The translations under genes were made by a program, and so were the position numbers. A stretch of 64,000 nt of DNA from positions 1,302,001-1,366,000 of the forward strand of contig CAWGXG010000008.1 of NCBI GenBank assembly GCA_963826505.1, written 5' to 3'. The first letter of the stretch is position 1. Each line of letters starts with the position of its first letter. Source of the stretch: CAWGXG01 sp963826505 (GTDB taxonomy: Bacteria > Chloroflexota > Anaerolineae > Aggregatilineales > Aggregatilineaceae). The notes beneath the pieces are model-generated. The model did no database searches. It worked only from the letters and a program-made list of their open reading frames with translations, and was not told where the DNA came from. This document shows positions 1-7,446 of this stretch, one piece after another.

Positions 1-1173
1 TGGCAGAACGCCGCCAATGGTGTGTCCGGTGCGCAGCATATCCCTGAGTTTGAAGAGCTCGGTCTCAAAACTACGTTTGGCGCTACCGTGAAGAACTTCG
101 ATCCCAGCGCTTTCCTCACCCGGCGCGACCTCCGTCGCACCGATCCGCTCACCCAGGTCGCGCTTTATGCCAGCAAGCAGGCGCTTGACGATTCCGGCCT
201 GAATCTGGCAGACGAAGACGCCTATGAAGTCGGTGCGCTAATCGGCACCGGCATCGGCGGTTTCCAATCGCTGTACGAAGGCATCGAGAAGTTCATGGCC
301 GAAGGACACGGCACGGTGAGCCCGCTGCTGCTGCCCATGATGCTGCCCGACAGCCCGGCGGGCAAGATCGCCATCGATTTTGGCCTGCGCGGCCCGAACA
401 TGGCCGTCTCTACCGCCTGTGCCACCGGCAATAATAGCATCGGCGAAGCCTACGAGATGATCCGCCGGGGTGCGGCCCAGGTGATGCTGGCTGGCAGTTC
501 GGAGTCGGCGCTGCTCAGCCTGACGGTGGCCTGCCTGTCGAACATGGGCGCGATCTCACGCCGCAATGACGATCCTGCCGGTGCATCACGGCCGTTTGCC
601 GGCGATCGTGATGGATTCGTGGTTGGCGAAGGCGCTGCGACACTCATTCTTGAAGACCTCGACCATGCACTGGCGCGCGGGGCTCACATCTATGCCGAGT
701 TGACCGGCTATGCCTCCACCTGTGACGCTTACCACATTACCGCTCCCATGGAAAACGGCGAAGGCGCACAGGCGGCCATGCGCCGCGCGTTGAAGAGTGC
801 CGAGCTGCAACCAGCGGACATCGACTATATCAACGCGCACGGCACCAGCACCCAACTCAACGACGCCAGCGAGACGCGCGCCATCAAAGCCGTGTTCGGC
901 GAGCAGGCGTACAAAGTCGCCATCAGCTCGACCAAATCCGTGACCGGTCATCTGATGGGATCCGCGGGCGCCGTCGAGGCAGTGTTCAGCGTCATGGCAC
1001 TCACCAAACAGTTCGTCCCACCCACCATCAATCTGGACACGCCCGATCCCGAATGCGATCTCGATTACACGCCCAATGTCGGCGTGTCGCGGGAGATCAC
1101 ACATGTCATGAGCAATTCGTTCGGATTCGGCGGGCACAACGCCGTGCTGATCTTCAGCAAATACGCGGAGTGA
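1..1173 (+). CDS. fabF: 3-oxoacyl-[ACP] synthase II, 5' end outside window
   Basis: Condenses malonyl-ACP with acyl-ACP in the elongation cycle of type II fatty-acid synthesis (cytoplasm). The frame is open from base 1 and reads WQNAANGVSG at the edge, where intact FabF has about 20 to 30 more N-terminal residues, so the true start lies upstream. The GTG at 22 is an internal codon. The catalytic triad of the family is present: Cys in STACATGN (codon 418-420), His in NAHGTST and His in SVTGHLMGSAGA. It ends in the glycine-rich FGFGGHNA motif. fabH follows 34 bases downstream on the same strand, suggesting a fab operon whose upstream genes are not visible here. Confidence 0.95.
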   Translation, partial: WQNAANGVSGAQHIPEFEELGLKTTFGATVKNFDPSAFLTRRDLRRTDPLTQVALYASKQALDDSGLNLADEDAYEVGALIGTGIGGFQSLYEGIEKFMAEGHGTVSPLLLPMMLPDSPAGKIAIDFGLRGPNMAVSTACATGNNSIGEAYEMIRRGAAQVMLAGSSESALLSLTVACLSNMGAISRRNDDPAGASRPFAGDRDGFVVGEGAATLILEDLDHALARGAHIYAELTGYASTCDAYHITAPMENGEGAQAAMRRALKSAELQPADIDYINAHGTSTQLNDASETRAIKAVFGEQAYKVAISSTKSVTGHLMGSAGAVEAVFSVMALTKQFVPPTINLDTPDPECDLDYTPNVGVSREITHVMSNSFGFGGHNAVLIFSKYAE

Positions 1174-1207
1174 TGGTTAATCACCAGCCAGCCCACAAGG
1201 TGAAGGC

Positions 1208-2272
1208 ATGATCGACAATAACCCACGCTCTCGCCGTCTGTTTCAGGGCCGCGCGCTGCCTCGCACGCGCCCCCAAACTCCGCTCTACGCGCACATCGTC
1301 GGGTGGGGGATGGAGGTGCCGTCGCAGGTGCTGTCCAACGCCGACCTGGCCGCCATTGTCGACACCAACGATGAGTGGATTGTGGCGCGGACCGGTATTC
1401 AAGAGCGACGTATCGCAGCCCCGCGCGAAACGACGACGAGTCTGGCCACACGCGCCGCACAGAAAGCGCTCGAAGTGGCCGATGTACTGCCTAGCGAGCT
1501 TGACCTGATCATCGTCGCGACGGCCACGCCCGAGCACATATTTCCCAGCACGGCAAGTCTCGTACAGGATTTCCTCGGCGCGACCAATGCGGGCGCGTTC
1601 GATCTCAGCGCGGCCTGTTCCGGCTTCATATACGCGCTGGATATGGCCTCCAGCAAGATTCAAAACGGCACCGTCAAGACCGCGCTTGTCATCGGCGCGG
1701 AAACGCTCAGTCGCGTGGTGGATTGGACCGACCGGGGGACTTGCATCCTATTTGGGGATGGCGCGGGCGCGGTCGTACTGGAAGGCAGCACCGTTCCCGG
1801 TGGCGTGTTGAGCAGCGTCCTGCGCTCGGATGGATCCGGCTGGGATATGCTGACCCTGCCCACAACTAACAGCCGCGACACCTACCTGGAAGACGGCCTG
1901 CACGAGGCACAGCGCATATACATGGATGGCAAAGGCGTGTTTCGCTTTGCCACGCGCATCATCGGCGACACGATCAAAGATGCGCTCGACCAGATCGGGC
2001 TTAAGCCCGACGACCTGGCCCTGATCATTCCACATCAGGCCAACCAGCGCATCATCGATCACGTCGCGAAGTCGCTTAAGATCCCGGAGGACCGGGTCTA
2101 CAGCAATGTCGCGCGCTTTGGCAACACGTCCGCCGCGTCGATTCCCATCGCGCTGGCCGAAGTTGCCAACGCGGGACGCATCCAGCCCGGCGATCTGGTC
2201 GCTTTCGTCGGGTTTGGGGGCGGGCTGTCGTGGGGCAGCGTCCATCATCGAGTGGACGGCGGTTCCCTCTAA
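1208..2272 (+). CDS. fabH: 3-oxoacyl-[ACP] synthase III (C-terminus frameshifted)
   Basis: Starts fatty-acid synthesis by condensing acetyl-CoA with malonyl-ACP. The Cys-His-Asn triad is clear: Cys137 (SAACSGF), His276 (IPHQANQR) and Asn306 (FGNTSAA). ATG 1208 has AAGGTG about 7 bases upstream, and gives a roughly 25-residue N-terminal extension before the usual YAHIVGWG start. The last residues look wrong: after FVGFGGGLSWG the frame reads SVHHRVDGGSL and stops, where FabH should finish its last beta strand. Removing one G from the GGGG run at 2232-2235 gives GLSWAASIIEWTAV, a canonical FabH ending, and continues to a stop at 2519. The gene is therefore probably 1208-2519 with one spurious or mutational base. 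Confidence 0.92.
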   Translation: MIDNNPRSRRLFQGRALPRTRPQTPLYAHIVGWGMEVPSQVLSNADLAAIVDTNDEWIVARTGIQERRIAAPRETTTSLATRAAQKALEVADVLPSELDLIIVATATPEHIFPSTASLVQDFLGATNAGAFDLSAACSGFIYALDMASSKIQNGTVKTALVIGAETLSRVVDWTDRGTCILFGDGAGAVVLEGSTVPGGVLSSVLRSDGSGWDMLTLPTTNSRDTYLEDGLHEAQRIYMDGKGVFRFATRIIGDTIKDALDQIGLKPDDLALIIPHQANQRIIDHVAKSLKIPEDRVYSNVARFGNTSAASIPIALAEVANAGRIQPGDLVAFVGFGGGLSWGSVHHRVDGGSL

Positions 2273-2519
2273 GACGGCATACTCGATCACCTGGGGCCGC
2301 CGCAAAGGTGAGTACGCCCTGGCCGGGCTGCGCCGCCCGCTAATCCGCTGGTGGCGTAGGCTGATGCTGCTTTCGCCAACAACGTGGATTCTGACGGCGC
2401 GCAAAATGCTCATCCGCCGCCGGGACCGGATTCGGCGGCAGATCACCTCAACGCGCGATACGCTCCGCGAGCGGGACTCGGAGTCACGTGACTCCACCAA
2501 AGACGGCAAAAAGGGCTAA
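2238..2519 (+). other. Out-of-frame continuation of fabH
   Basis: In the third frame the sequence reads ASIIEWTAVPSKTAY and then a basic, Trp/Arg-rich tail (PLIRWWRRLMLL, later RRRDRIRRQ), ending with a charged segment at the stop at 2519. The first ten residues match the expected terminal strand of FabH, so I read this as its displaced C-terminus plus an 80-residue basic extension. No separate ribosome binding site is convincing. An ATG at 2364 would give a small independent protein, which I consider less likely. Confidence 0.6.
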
Positions 2520-2534
2520 GCGGCACAATCACGG

Positions 2535-2574
2535 CGCGGGGATCCGGAAAATGGAGTCCCCGCGTTTTGGTTTT
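2535..2574 (+). terminator. Rho-independent terminator after fabH
   Basis: A perfect 8-bp stem, CGCGGGGA (2535-2542) with TCCCCGCG (2557-2564), has a 14-base loop and is followed by TTTTGGTTTT. It sits just after the displaced fabH stop at 2519, which supports that stop as the real gene end. Confidence 0.8.
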
Positions 2575-2633
2575 CTGCGATCTCGCTCTTGACAGCCAAT
2601 CCCACGCATGTGCCCTTTTGGGCCGACTCGCAC

Positions 2634-2639
2634 TATAAT
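2634..2639 (+). promoter_or_regulatory. Possible -10 box of the DinB-like gene
   Basis: A perfect TATAAT lies about 70 bases before the ATG at 2707. No good -35 is seen at 16-18 bases. A TTGACA at 2589-2594 is 39 bases away, too far to belong to it. Confidence 0.3.
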
Positions 2640-2706
2640 TGCCTAAAAGAACCCACTCACCGCCGACGGTCAAGACGGGTACACGCCCGCCCGAGGAGCC
2701 ATTCGC

Positions 2707-3174
2707 ATGCCGATTAAATCCTGGATTCAGAGCGCGGTCACCGGGCTGTTGGTGGAGCGTCCGGCGCAAAAAATGTCGCTGGATGAGCATGTCGCCCAAC
2801 TTCAGGCGGGTGCCGATGAGATCAGCCGCAAGCTCGCCGCCGCGCCCGATACCCCAGTCAACCGCGACAAACTGTGTCACGTCATCGGGATCGAACGCTG
2901 GGCGCAGCCTCGGCTGCGCGTGTTCTTAGGAGAAGCGTTGGTCGATGACGAGCCAGACGGCTACCGCCCCTCGTCCCATCTCAACTGGGATGCGCTCAGC
3001 GCCATGTTTCGCACCGCCCGCAGCGAAACTATTGAACTAGCTGTGCAGATCGCCGCTGCCGATCCCGACTCAACGTTGATGGTCGACCACAGTCAGTACG
3101 GAAAGTTGACCGCTCAAGGCTGGCTGCATTATGTCACGTCGCACGCCAACCTTGAGGTCAAAAGCATCGGTTGA
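2707..3174 (+). CDS. DinB-like (DUF1569-type) four-helix protein
   Basis: 155 residues, soluble, with no signal peptide. It has the pattern of the DinB superfamily: an early DKLCHVIGIERWAQPRL block (His58), a W-containing middle segment (HLNWDALSAMF) and a C-terminal histidine pair His141/His146 in LHYVTSHANLEV. DinB proteins are four-helix bundles that often bind a metal through three histidines. Some are thiol-dependent transferases, and most have no assigned reaction. It has its own upstream -10 candidate and a terminator before it, and converges on the next gene with 17 bases between stops. Family assignment is by motif only and the substrate is unknown. Confidence 0.7.
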   Translation: MPIKSWIQSAVTGLLVERPAQKMSLDEHVAQLQAGADEISRKLAAAPDTPVNRDKLCHVIGIERWAQPRLRVFLGEALVDDEPDGYRPSSHLNWDALSAMFRTARSETIELAVQIAAADPDSTLMVDHSQYGKLTAQGWLHYVTSHANLEVKSIG

Positions 3175-3191
3175 ACCCATTCACCGCGTGC

Positions 3192-4103
3192 CTACGGCGT
3201 GCTCGCGTTGGCAGCCTCCGTCAGCGACTTGAGCGTATCGTAATTGCGTTGTTGCTGGTCGATTTTTTCCCAGGTTCCGGAATCGCCATAACTGACCAAC
3301 ACGGTCGGCGTACTCGTGACGCCGTTGTCGTGCGCGAAGTTCGTGTACCCGGCAATCACGCCTTTATAGCGCGCTGACGCCACACACGTTGCCAGCGCGT
3401 CAGCATCCAACCCCATGGCGTCTGCGGACCGTTTGACCTGCGCCAGGGTAAACCCGTTCTGCACGCCCAGCGAGCGCGCGACCCGGTACATTTCGTCAGA
3501 CATCTCCCACAGCCCACCCTGCTCCGCCGCGCACAGCGCCGCTTCCGTCGCCGTCTCGGAATATTGCAGGCCGATGCCGGTATACATCACGATCCCGACC
3601 GTGGCATCGCCCGTGAGCGCGTAGTCGTTTATGAAGCGCTTCAGATCGGTGTCGTGAAAGTCATTGCAATGGCTGCACGAAAAATCCGACACGACGCGAA
3701 AATGAATCGGCGCATCGGGGTTGCCCAACGTGGGGACGTGATCCGAACCAACATAACGCACCACGCCCGCCACGCCGTGACTGTCCTCATCCAAAGTCCG
3801 CACACCGGATGCCTCAGCCAGCGCACCATCACCGGTCAGGGACGATCCGCCCGCAAATGGGACGCAGTATTCAGGGTAATCGGCACAGCTCAGGGTCCCG
3901 GTCGACCCTGCGTTTTGCCAGTTCATTATTACAAATGCGCCCGCCACAACCGCTGTCGCCAGCAGCACCATCCACAGCACGCTGGTTTGCTGGCGATACT
4001 GTTCCTGGCGCTGGCGGCGCGTCTTGCCGAGGGCGAACTGCGCGCGCATGCGCCACGGTCCCCGGCGGCGCGTTCCTTCTGATGACTGTGTATTCGTCGT
4101 CAT
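3192..4103 (-). CDS. Membrane-anchored DsbA-like thioredoxin-fold protein
   Basis: 303 residues. A basic, Gln/Arg-rich cytoplasmic N-terminus (1-40) is followed by one transmembrane segment (about 43-61) and an extracytoplasmic thioredoxin-fold domain with the active-site motif C143-S-H-C146 in VVSDFSCSHCNDFH. A TPT cis-proline motif appears in GVTSTPTVLVSYG. This is the Thioredoxin_4/DsbA-like family, which forms or isomerises disulfides in exported proteins. Just after the membrane segment is an additional C-x6-C pair (CADYPEYC). A paralogue with the same layout lies at 16255-17169. Start ATG 4103 matches the paralogue's N-terminus. A promoter-like sequence lies upstream. Redox role is inferred from family; partners are unknown. 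Confidence 0.88.
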   Translation of the reverse strand: MTTNTQSSEGTRRRGPWRMRAQFALGKTRRQRQEQYRQQTSVLWMVLLATAVVAGAFVIMNWQNAGSTGTLSCADYPEYCVPFAGGSSLTGDGALAEASGVRTLDEDSHGVAGVVRYVGSDHVPTLGNPDAPIHFRVVSDFSCSHCNDFHDTDLKRFINDYALTGDATVGIVMYTGIGLQYSETATEAALCAAEQGGLWEMSDEMYRVARSLGVQNGFTLAQVKRSADAMGLDADALATCVASARYKGVIAGYTNFAHDNGVTSTPTVLVSYGDSGTWEKIDQQQRNYDTLKSLTEAANASTP

Positions 4104-4155
4104 TAATGGCTCAATCCTTATGGCATTTTGAACAATACTTCACAAGTGCTGTCAT

Positions 4156-4183
4156 ACTCTACCGCAGGGCGGAGCGCTGTCAA
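4156..4183 (-). promoter_or_regulatory. Promoter for the DsbA-like gene
   Basis: On the minus strand, a consensus TTGACA (4178-4183) is followed after 16 bases by TAGAGT (4156-4161). It lies about 55 bases before the start at 4103. The -10 is only 4/6. Confidence 0.4.
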
Positions 4184-4209
4184 GAAATCCAGCGGGGCCC
4201 GCTCCCGTG

Positions 4210-4218
4210 TGGTATACT
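4210..4218 (+). promoter_or_regulatory. Extended -10 promoter for the phosphorylase gene
   Basis: TGG-TATACT is a TGn extended -10 element about 77 bases before the ATG at 4295. There is no recognisable -35, which extended -10 promoters can do without. Confidence 0.45.
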
Positions 4219-4294
4219 GCCATTACTCAAAATCAATCACTGAATCGCCGGATGCGATCGCGATTTTCCATGGGCGGTGAAGGACAAAAGCAGG

Positions 4295-5620
4295 ATGCGC
4301 GCAACTGAAATTATCGAGAAGAAACGCGACGGCAAGGAACTTTCCACCGAAGAAATTCGCTGGTTCGTCGAAGGTTATACGGCAGGCAGGATACCCGACT
4401 ACCAGGCGGCCGCCTGGCTGATGGCCGTCTTTCTACGTGGCATGACGCCCCATGAAACACTCGACCTCACGCTCGCGATGGCCGAGAGCGGTGACCAGCT
4501 CGACCTGTCATCCGTGATCCCCTATGCGGTAGACAAACACTCGACAGGCGGGGTCGGGGACAAAGTCACGCTGATTGTATTGCCCTTGGTCGCGGCGGCG
4601 GGCATCCCTGCCGCCAAAATGAGCGGGCGCGGCCTGGGATTCTCCGGCGGCACGCTGGACAAGCTCGAATCGATCAGCGGCTACCGTGTGCAGCTCACCG
4701 ATGACGAAATCATGCAGCAATTGCGCGATCACGGCATCGTGCTGTGCGGCCAGACCAAGAGCCTCGCACCCGCCGACGGCAAACTTTACGCCCTGCGTGA
4801 TGTGACGGGGACCGTCCCTAGCCTGCCGCTGATCGCCAGCAGCATCATGAGCAAGAAGCTCGCGTCCGGTGCGAACGCGATCGTGCTGGACGTGAAAGTC
4901 GGCATGGGCGCGTTCATGCAGCACGTCGATGAAGCGCGCCAACTGGCCCGTATCATGGTCGACATCGGCACAGGCGCAGGTCGCGCGATGGTCGCCGTGC
5001 TCTCCGACATGAACCAACCGCTGGGCGCCGCCGTGGGTAACGCGTTGGAAGTGCGCGAAGCGATTGAGGCACTGCACGGCGGTGGACCAGCGGACCTGCG
5101 CGAGCACTGTGTCGCCATCGGCGGTCACATGCTGCGCCTCGGGCGCCGCGACAGCAGTCCATACGCCCTGTCCGAAGCCATGGCCGAGATCGCCGATCTG
5201 CTCGACAGCGGGGCCGGGTTCGCGCGTTTCCGCGAGTTGGTCGCGGTTCAGGGCGGCGACGTGACCCAGATCGACGACCCGGACCGTCTGCCCCAGGCAC
5301 GGATTCAGCATCCCATGCCCGCCGGGACTTCGGGGCATCTGGCGCAGGTCAACGCGCGATTGGTTGCCCAGGCTTGTCTTGAGTTGGGTGCGGGTCGGGC
5401 GACAAAATCGGACGCGGTCGATCCAGCCGTGGGCGTAGTGGTTCATCGCAAGGTAGGCGACGCGGTTCACGCGGAGGACGATCTGTTTACCGTCCATGCC
5501 AACGACGAAGACCGGCTGCGCCGCGCAGTCATTCTGTTGGAACAGGCTCCGGTCATCAAGCCGCGCGAGCAGAAGCCGCTGCCCACGTTCTACGATGTGA
5601 TTACCTCGCCCTCGCTGTAA
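4295..5620 (+). CDS. pdp: Pyrimidine-nucleoside (thymidine) phosphorylase
   Basis: Reversibly cleaves thymidine, deoxyuridine or uridine with phosphate to base plus (deoxy)ribose-1-phosphate, in pyrimidine salvage. 441 residues, the usual family length. The start at ATG 4295 gives the canonical MRATEIIEKKRDG; an in-frame GTG at 4277 would add six residues, but AAGGAC about 10 bases before 4295 favours the ATG. The phosphate/substrate signature is intact: DKHSTGGVGDK, then SGRGLGFSGGTLDKLE, then SSIMSKKLASG. The C-terminal domain carries GVVVHRKVGDAV and ends in PTFYDVITS. Whether it prefers thymidine or accepts uridine cannot be decided from sequence alone. It stands alone on this strand, divergent from the DsbA-like gene. 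Confidence 0.95.
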   Translation: MRATEIIEKKRDGKELSTEEIRWFVEGYTAGRIPDYQAAAWLMAVFLRGMTPHETLDLTLAMAESGDQLDLSSVIPYAVDKHSTGGVGDKVTLIVLPLVAAAGIPAAKMSGRGLGFSGGTLDKLESISGYRVQLTDDEIMQQLRDHGIVLCGQTKSLAPADGKLYALRDVTGTVPSLPLIASSIMSKKLASGANAIVLDVKVGMGAFMQHVDEARQLARIMVDIGTGAGRAMVAVLSDMNQPLGAAVGNALEVREAIEALHGGGPADLREHCVAIGGHMLRLGRRDSSPYALSEAMAEIADLLDSGAGFARFRELVAVQGGDVTQIDDPDRLPQARIQHPMPAGTSGHLAQVNARLVAQACLELGAGRATKSDAVDPAVGVVVHRKVGDAVHAEDDLFTVHANDEDRLRRAVILLEQAPVIKPREQKPLPTFYDVITSPSL

Positions 5621-5926
5621 ACGCGCACGCGCCGACCCTCAGCCAATCACCGCCCGGCGTGCAACCTTCTGCCGCCGGACGCGTATTGTGTTATGAGGAT
5701 TCGCATCGCTGACCCCGCAGGCAGCGCGGCCTGTAGATCTGTCCAGGCCCGCCTGCGCTGCTGGCTGTTATGTCGTCGTGGAGTAACTGACATGTCACTC
5801 TGGAATGCGTTGGGTGCTGTAGACAAAGCTTTGAAAGCTCTGTCTATAACAGAGCGCGTGGTCACGTTGACGGAATCACAAGCGCAACCTGACTCCGCGC
5901 CCGCTGATCTTGAGGAGGAAAAGGTT
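5621..5926 (+). other. Intergenic region with in-frame upstream extension
   Basis: No confident gene. The frame of the next gene is open back to 5693, with an ATG at 5792 preceded by GGAG. That would add 45 residues (MSLWNALGAVDKALKALSI...) to the DUF4342 protein. These residues are protein-like, but codon third positions are less GC-rich than in neighbours. It could be a translated extension or a short leader peptide. Confidence 0.4.
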
Positions 5927-6256
5927 ATGAGTGAAGATAACGAGAAGCAAACGATCTTTGAAGAAATCGAAGTCGAAGGCCGTCACCTGGTCGATCGCGT
6001 GCGCGAACTGCTTCGCGAAGGCAACGTCCGCACGCTGCGCATCAAGGATGGCAAAGGCCGCTATCTGCTGGAAATCCCCCTGACGGTCGGGGTCGTGGCG
6101 GGCGGCGTCATGCTGATGGCCGCGCCCACACTCGCCGCGCTGAGCGCGCTGGCCGGACTGGTCACCAATGTGAAAATCGAGGTCGTGCGCGTGGATGATA
6201 CGGACGGCGAAGAATCACCGACGCCGAGGACGACGCGTAAACTATTTTCGGGCTAG
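5927..6256 (+). CDS. DUF4342 domain protein
   Basis: 109 residues. It matches the layout of DUF4342 proteins: an acidic N-terminus with FEEIEVEGRHLVDRVRELL, a strand pair (NVRTLRIKDGKGRYLLEIPL), a hydrophobic Ala/Gly/Leu segment (about 57-85) that could sit in or on a membrane, and a final strand, KIEVVRVDD. The family has no known function. ATG 5927 has a perfect AGGAGG 9 bases upstream and is preferred; an alternative in-frame ATG at 5792 would add 45 residues. It converges on the PAS-LuxR gene with a hairpin between. Confidence 0.75.
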   Translation: MSEDNEKQTIFEEIEVEGRHLVDRVRELLREGNVRTLRIKDGKGRYLLEIPLTVGVVAGGVMLMAAPTLAALSALAGLVTNVKIEVVRVDDTDGEESPTPRTTRKLFSG

Positions 6257-6274
6257 GCAAACCATAGCCAAACA

Positions 6275-6302
6275 CGCCCCTCGCCACTTGTAACGAGGGG
6301 CG
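6275..6302. terminator. Hairpin between convergent genes
   Basis: A perfect 9-bp stem, CGCCCCTCG (6275-6283) with CGAGGGGCG (6294-6302), has a 10-base loop. There is no clear T-run on either side. Its position between two convergent stops (6256 and 6323) supports a terminator role for one or both genes. Confidence 0.6.
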
Positions 6303-6322
6303 TCGTAGGTCGTCCGGCCCGC

Positions 6323-7255
6323 CTACATATGGGTCAACAGGTAGGCATGAAGATTGGCCTTGCACTCCGGATCGGTGTTGAGGCCGAGCTTCTTCCGGAT
6401 GTTGGCCCGGTGATACTCCACGGTTTTGAGTGTGATCACCAGCAGTTCCGCGATCTCTTTGCTCGTCTTGCCCTCCCGTACCAGAGCCGCGACTTGAAGT
6501 TCACGCGCTGTCAGTTGTTCGACCTGCGACGCGCGTTTCCTCGTAATGGGATAAACGATCTCGTTGATCAGGCTCTCGATGATTTCTACCTCGTTCGAGG
6601 GCAGCCCCTTCTTCAGAATATCCAGCGATGGCCGTACGAAGCGTTCCATATTGTTCGCGATCGTCTCTTCAAGCTGCTCGATCTCGACCCTGCGCTGCGA
6701 CAGCAGGCACGAAAACGCCTCATTCTCCTTCTCCAGCCGCTCAAACCGCTGCAAGAGTTCGTTCATCTCGTTTTTGATCTTGAGCTGAAAGGTGATATCG
6801 CGCACGTATTCGATCACGCCCAGGACGTTGTCGTCACGATCGAGGATCGGGATCGCAAACAATTCCTGCCAGCCCCGGTGATCGCCGGACAGCGAGTATT
6901 TCACAATGCCGAGGAAGGGTGACCGGCTGCTGATCGCCTTCAAGATCGGGCAGTTGTCACATGGCCTGCGCAGATCGTGATACGCCTGGTAGCATTTTTC
7001 GCCGATCAACGCGCTCGAACCGGCGTACCAGTGGCGCATTAGGGCGTTGACGTAGCGGATCGTCAGGTTCGTGTCGAGCACGCTCACGCCGTCCTGAATG
7101 CTGTCGATGATGACTTGCAGCAGCTCGGTGTTCTCGAACAGTGTCCCATCGGTGACATCCGCGGAGTCAAGGCTGATGCGCGGTTTGAACACCCACTGCA
7201 TCGCCTCGATCAGTTCGATGGGATTGTCCGACGGAGGCTTATGACGGTCAGTCAT
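6323..7255 (-). CDS. PAS domain sensor with LuxR-type DNA-binding domain
   Basis: 310 residues, soluble. In order: a PAS domain (about residues 43-156) with a three-cysteine cluster (KCYQAYHD, then RPCDNCPI); a coiled coil (about 156-205); a linker helix; and a LuxR/GerE helix-turn-helix (about 245-306) with LTARELQVAALVREGKTSKEIAELL and TVEYHRANIRKKLGL. It is a one-component regulator, not a response regulator, because no receiver domain is present. PAS domains of this cysteine type may sense redox or bind a cofactor. The start at ATG 7255 has GGAG 7 bases upstream; ATG 7267 is possible. It is divergent from the Old Yellow Enzyme gene across a 191-base AT-rich region with repeated CTAGGG half-sites, so it probably regulates that gene and itself (inference). 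Confidence 0.88.
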   Translation of the reverse strand: MTDRHKPPSDNPIELIEAMQWVFKPRISLDSADVTDGTLFENTELLQVIIDSIQDGVSVLDTNLTIRYVNALMRHWYAGSSALIGEKCYQAYHDLRRPCDNCPILKAISSRSPFLGIVKYSLSGDHRGWQELFAIPILDRDDNVLGVIEYVRDITFQLKIKNEMNELLQRFERLEKENEAFSCLLSQRRVEIEQLEETIANNMERFVRPSLDILKKGLPSNEVEIIESLINEIVYPITRKRASQVEQLTARELQVAALVREGKTSKEIAELLVITLKTVEYHRANIRKKLGLNTDPECKANLHAYLLTHM

Positions 7256-7342
7256 GGCGCACTCCATGCGGAGAAGTATTTATGCATAATATCTTCATCG
7301 TTATTTTCATATTTGTATTTCTCTGCGTAAAACCCCGGTAAC

Positions 7343-7394
7343 CCCTAGTTTCTTCCTAGGGTATTCATGATGTTTATATGGTATTGTACTAGGG
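7343..7394. promoter_or_regulatory. Candidate operator in the divergent region
   Basis: Inverted repeat CCCTAG (7343-7348), 7 bases, CTAGGG (7356-7361), with a third copy CTAGGG at 7389-7394. It lies in the AT-rich region between the PAS-LuxR gene and the oxidoreductase gene, 50-105 bases before the latter's start. No other copy was noticed nearby. Binding by the adjacent LuxR-type protein is inference. Confidence 0.45.
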
Positions 7395-7446
7395 TTTTGG
7401 TGCTCATACAATGAGTGAAACGATAGTTATAGGGAGGTTTTAGACT

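Noticed and set aside
1748..2509. 253-codon minus-strand open frame over fabH
   Set aside because: Shadow of fabH and its displaced tail.
2364..2519. Independent small gene after fabH
   Set aside because: ATG 2364 has no ribosome site and the upstream residues in the same frame match the FabH end, so a frameshifted tail is the simpler reading.
2589..2594. Consensus TTGACA as -35 for the DinB-like gene
   Set aside because: It is 39 bases from the TATAAT at 2634, incompatible with a sigma-70 promoter.
4508..5497. 329-codon antisense open frame opposite the nucleoside phosphorylase gene
   Set aside because: Complete overlap with a well-conserved gene; composition is typical of antisense frames in GC-rich DNA, with no domain or ribosome site.
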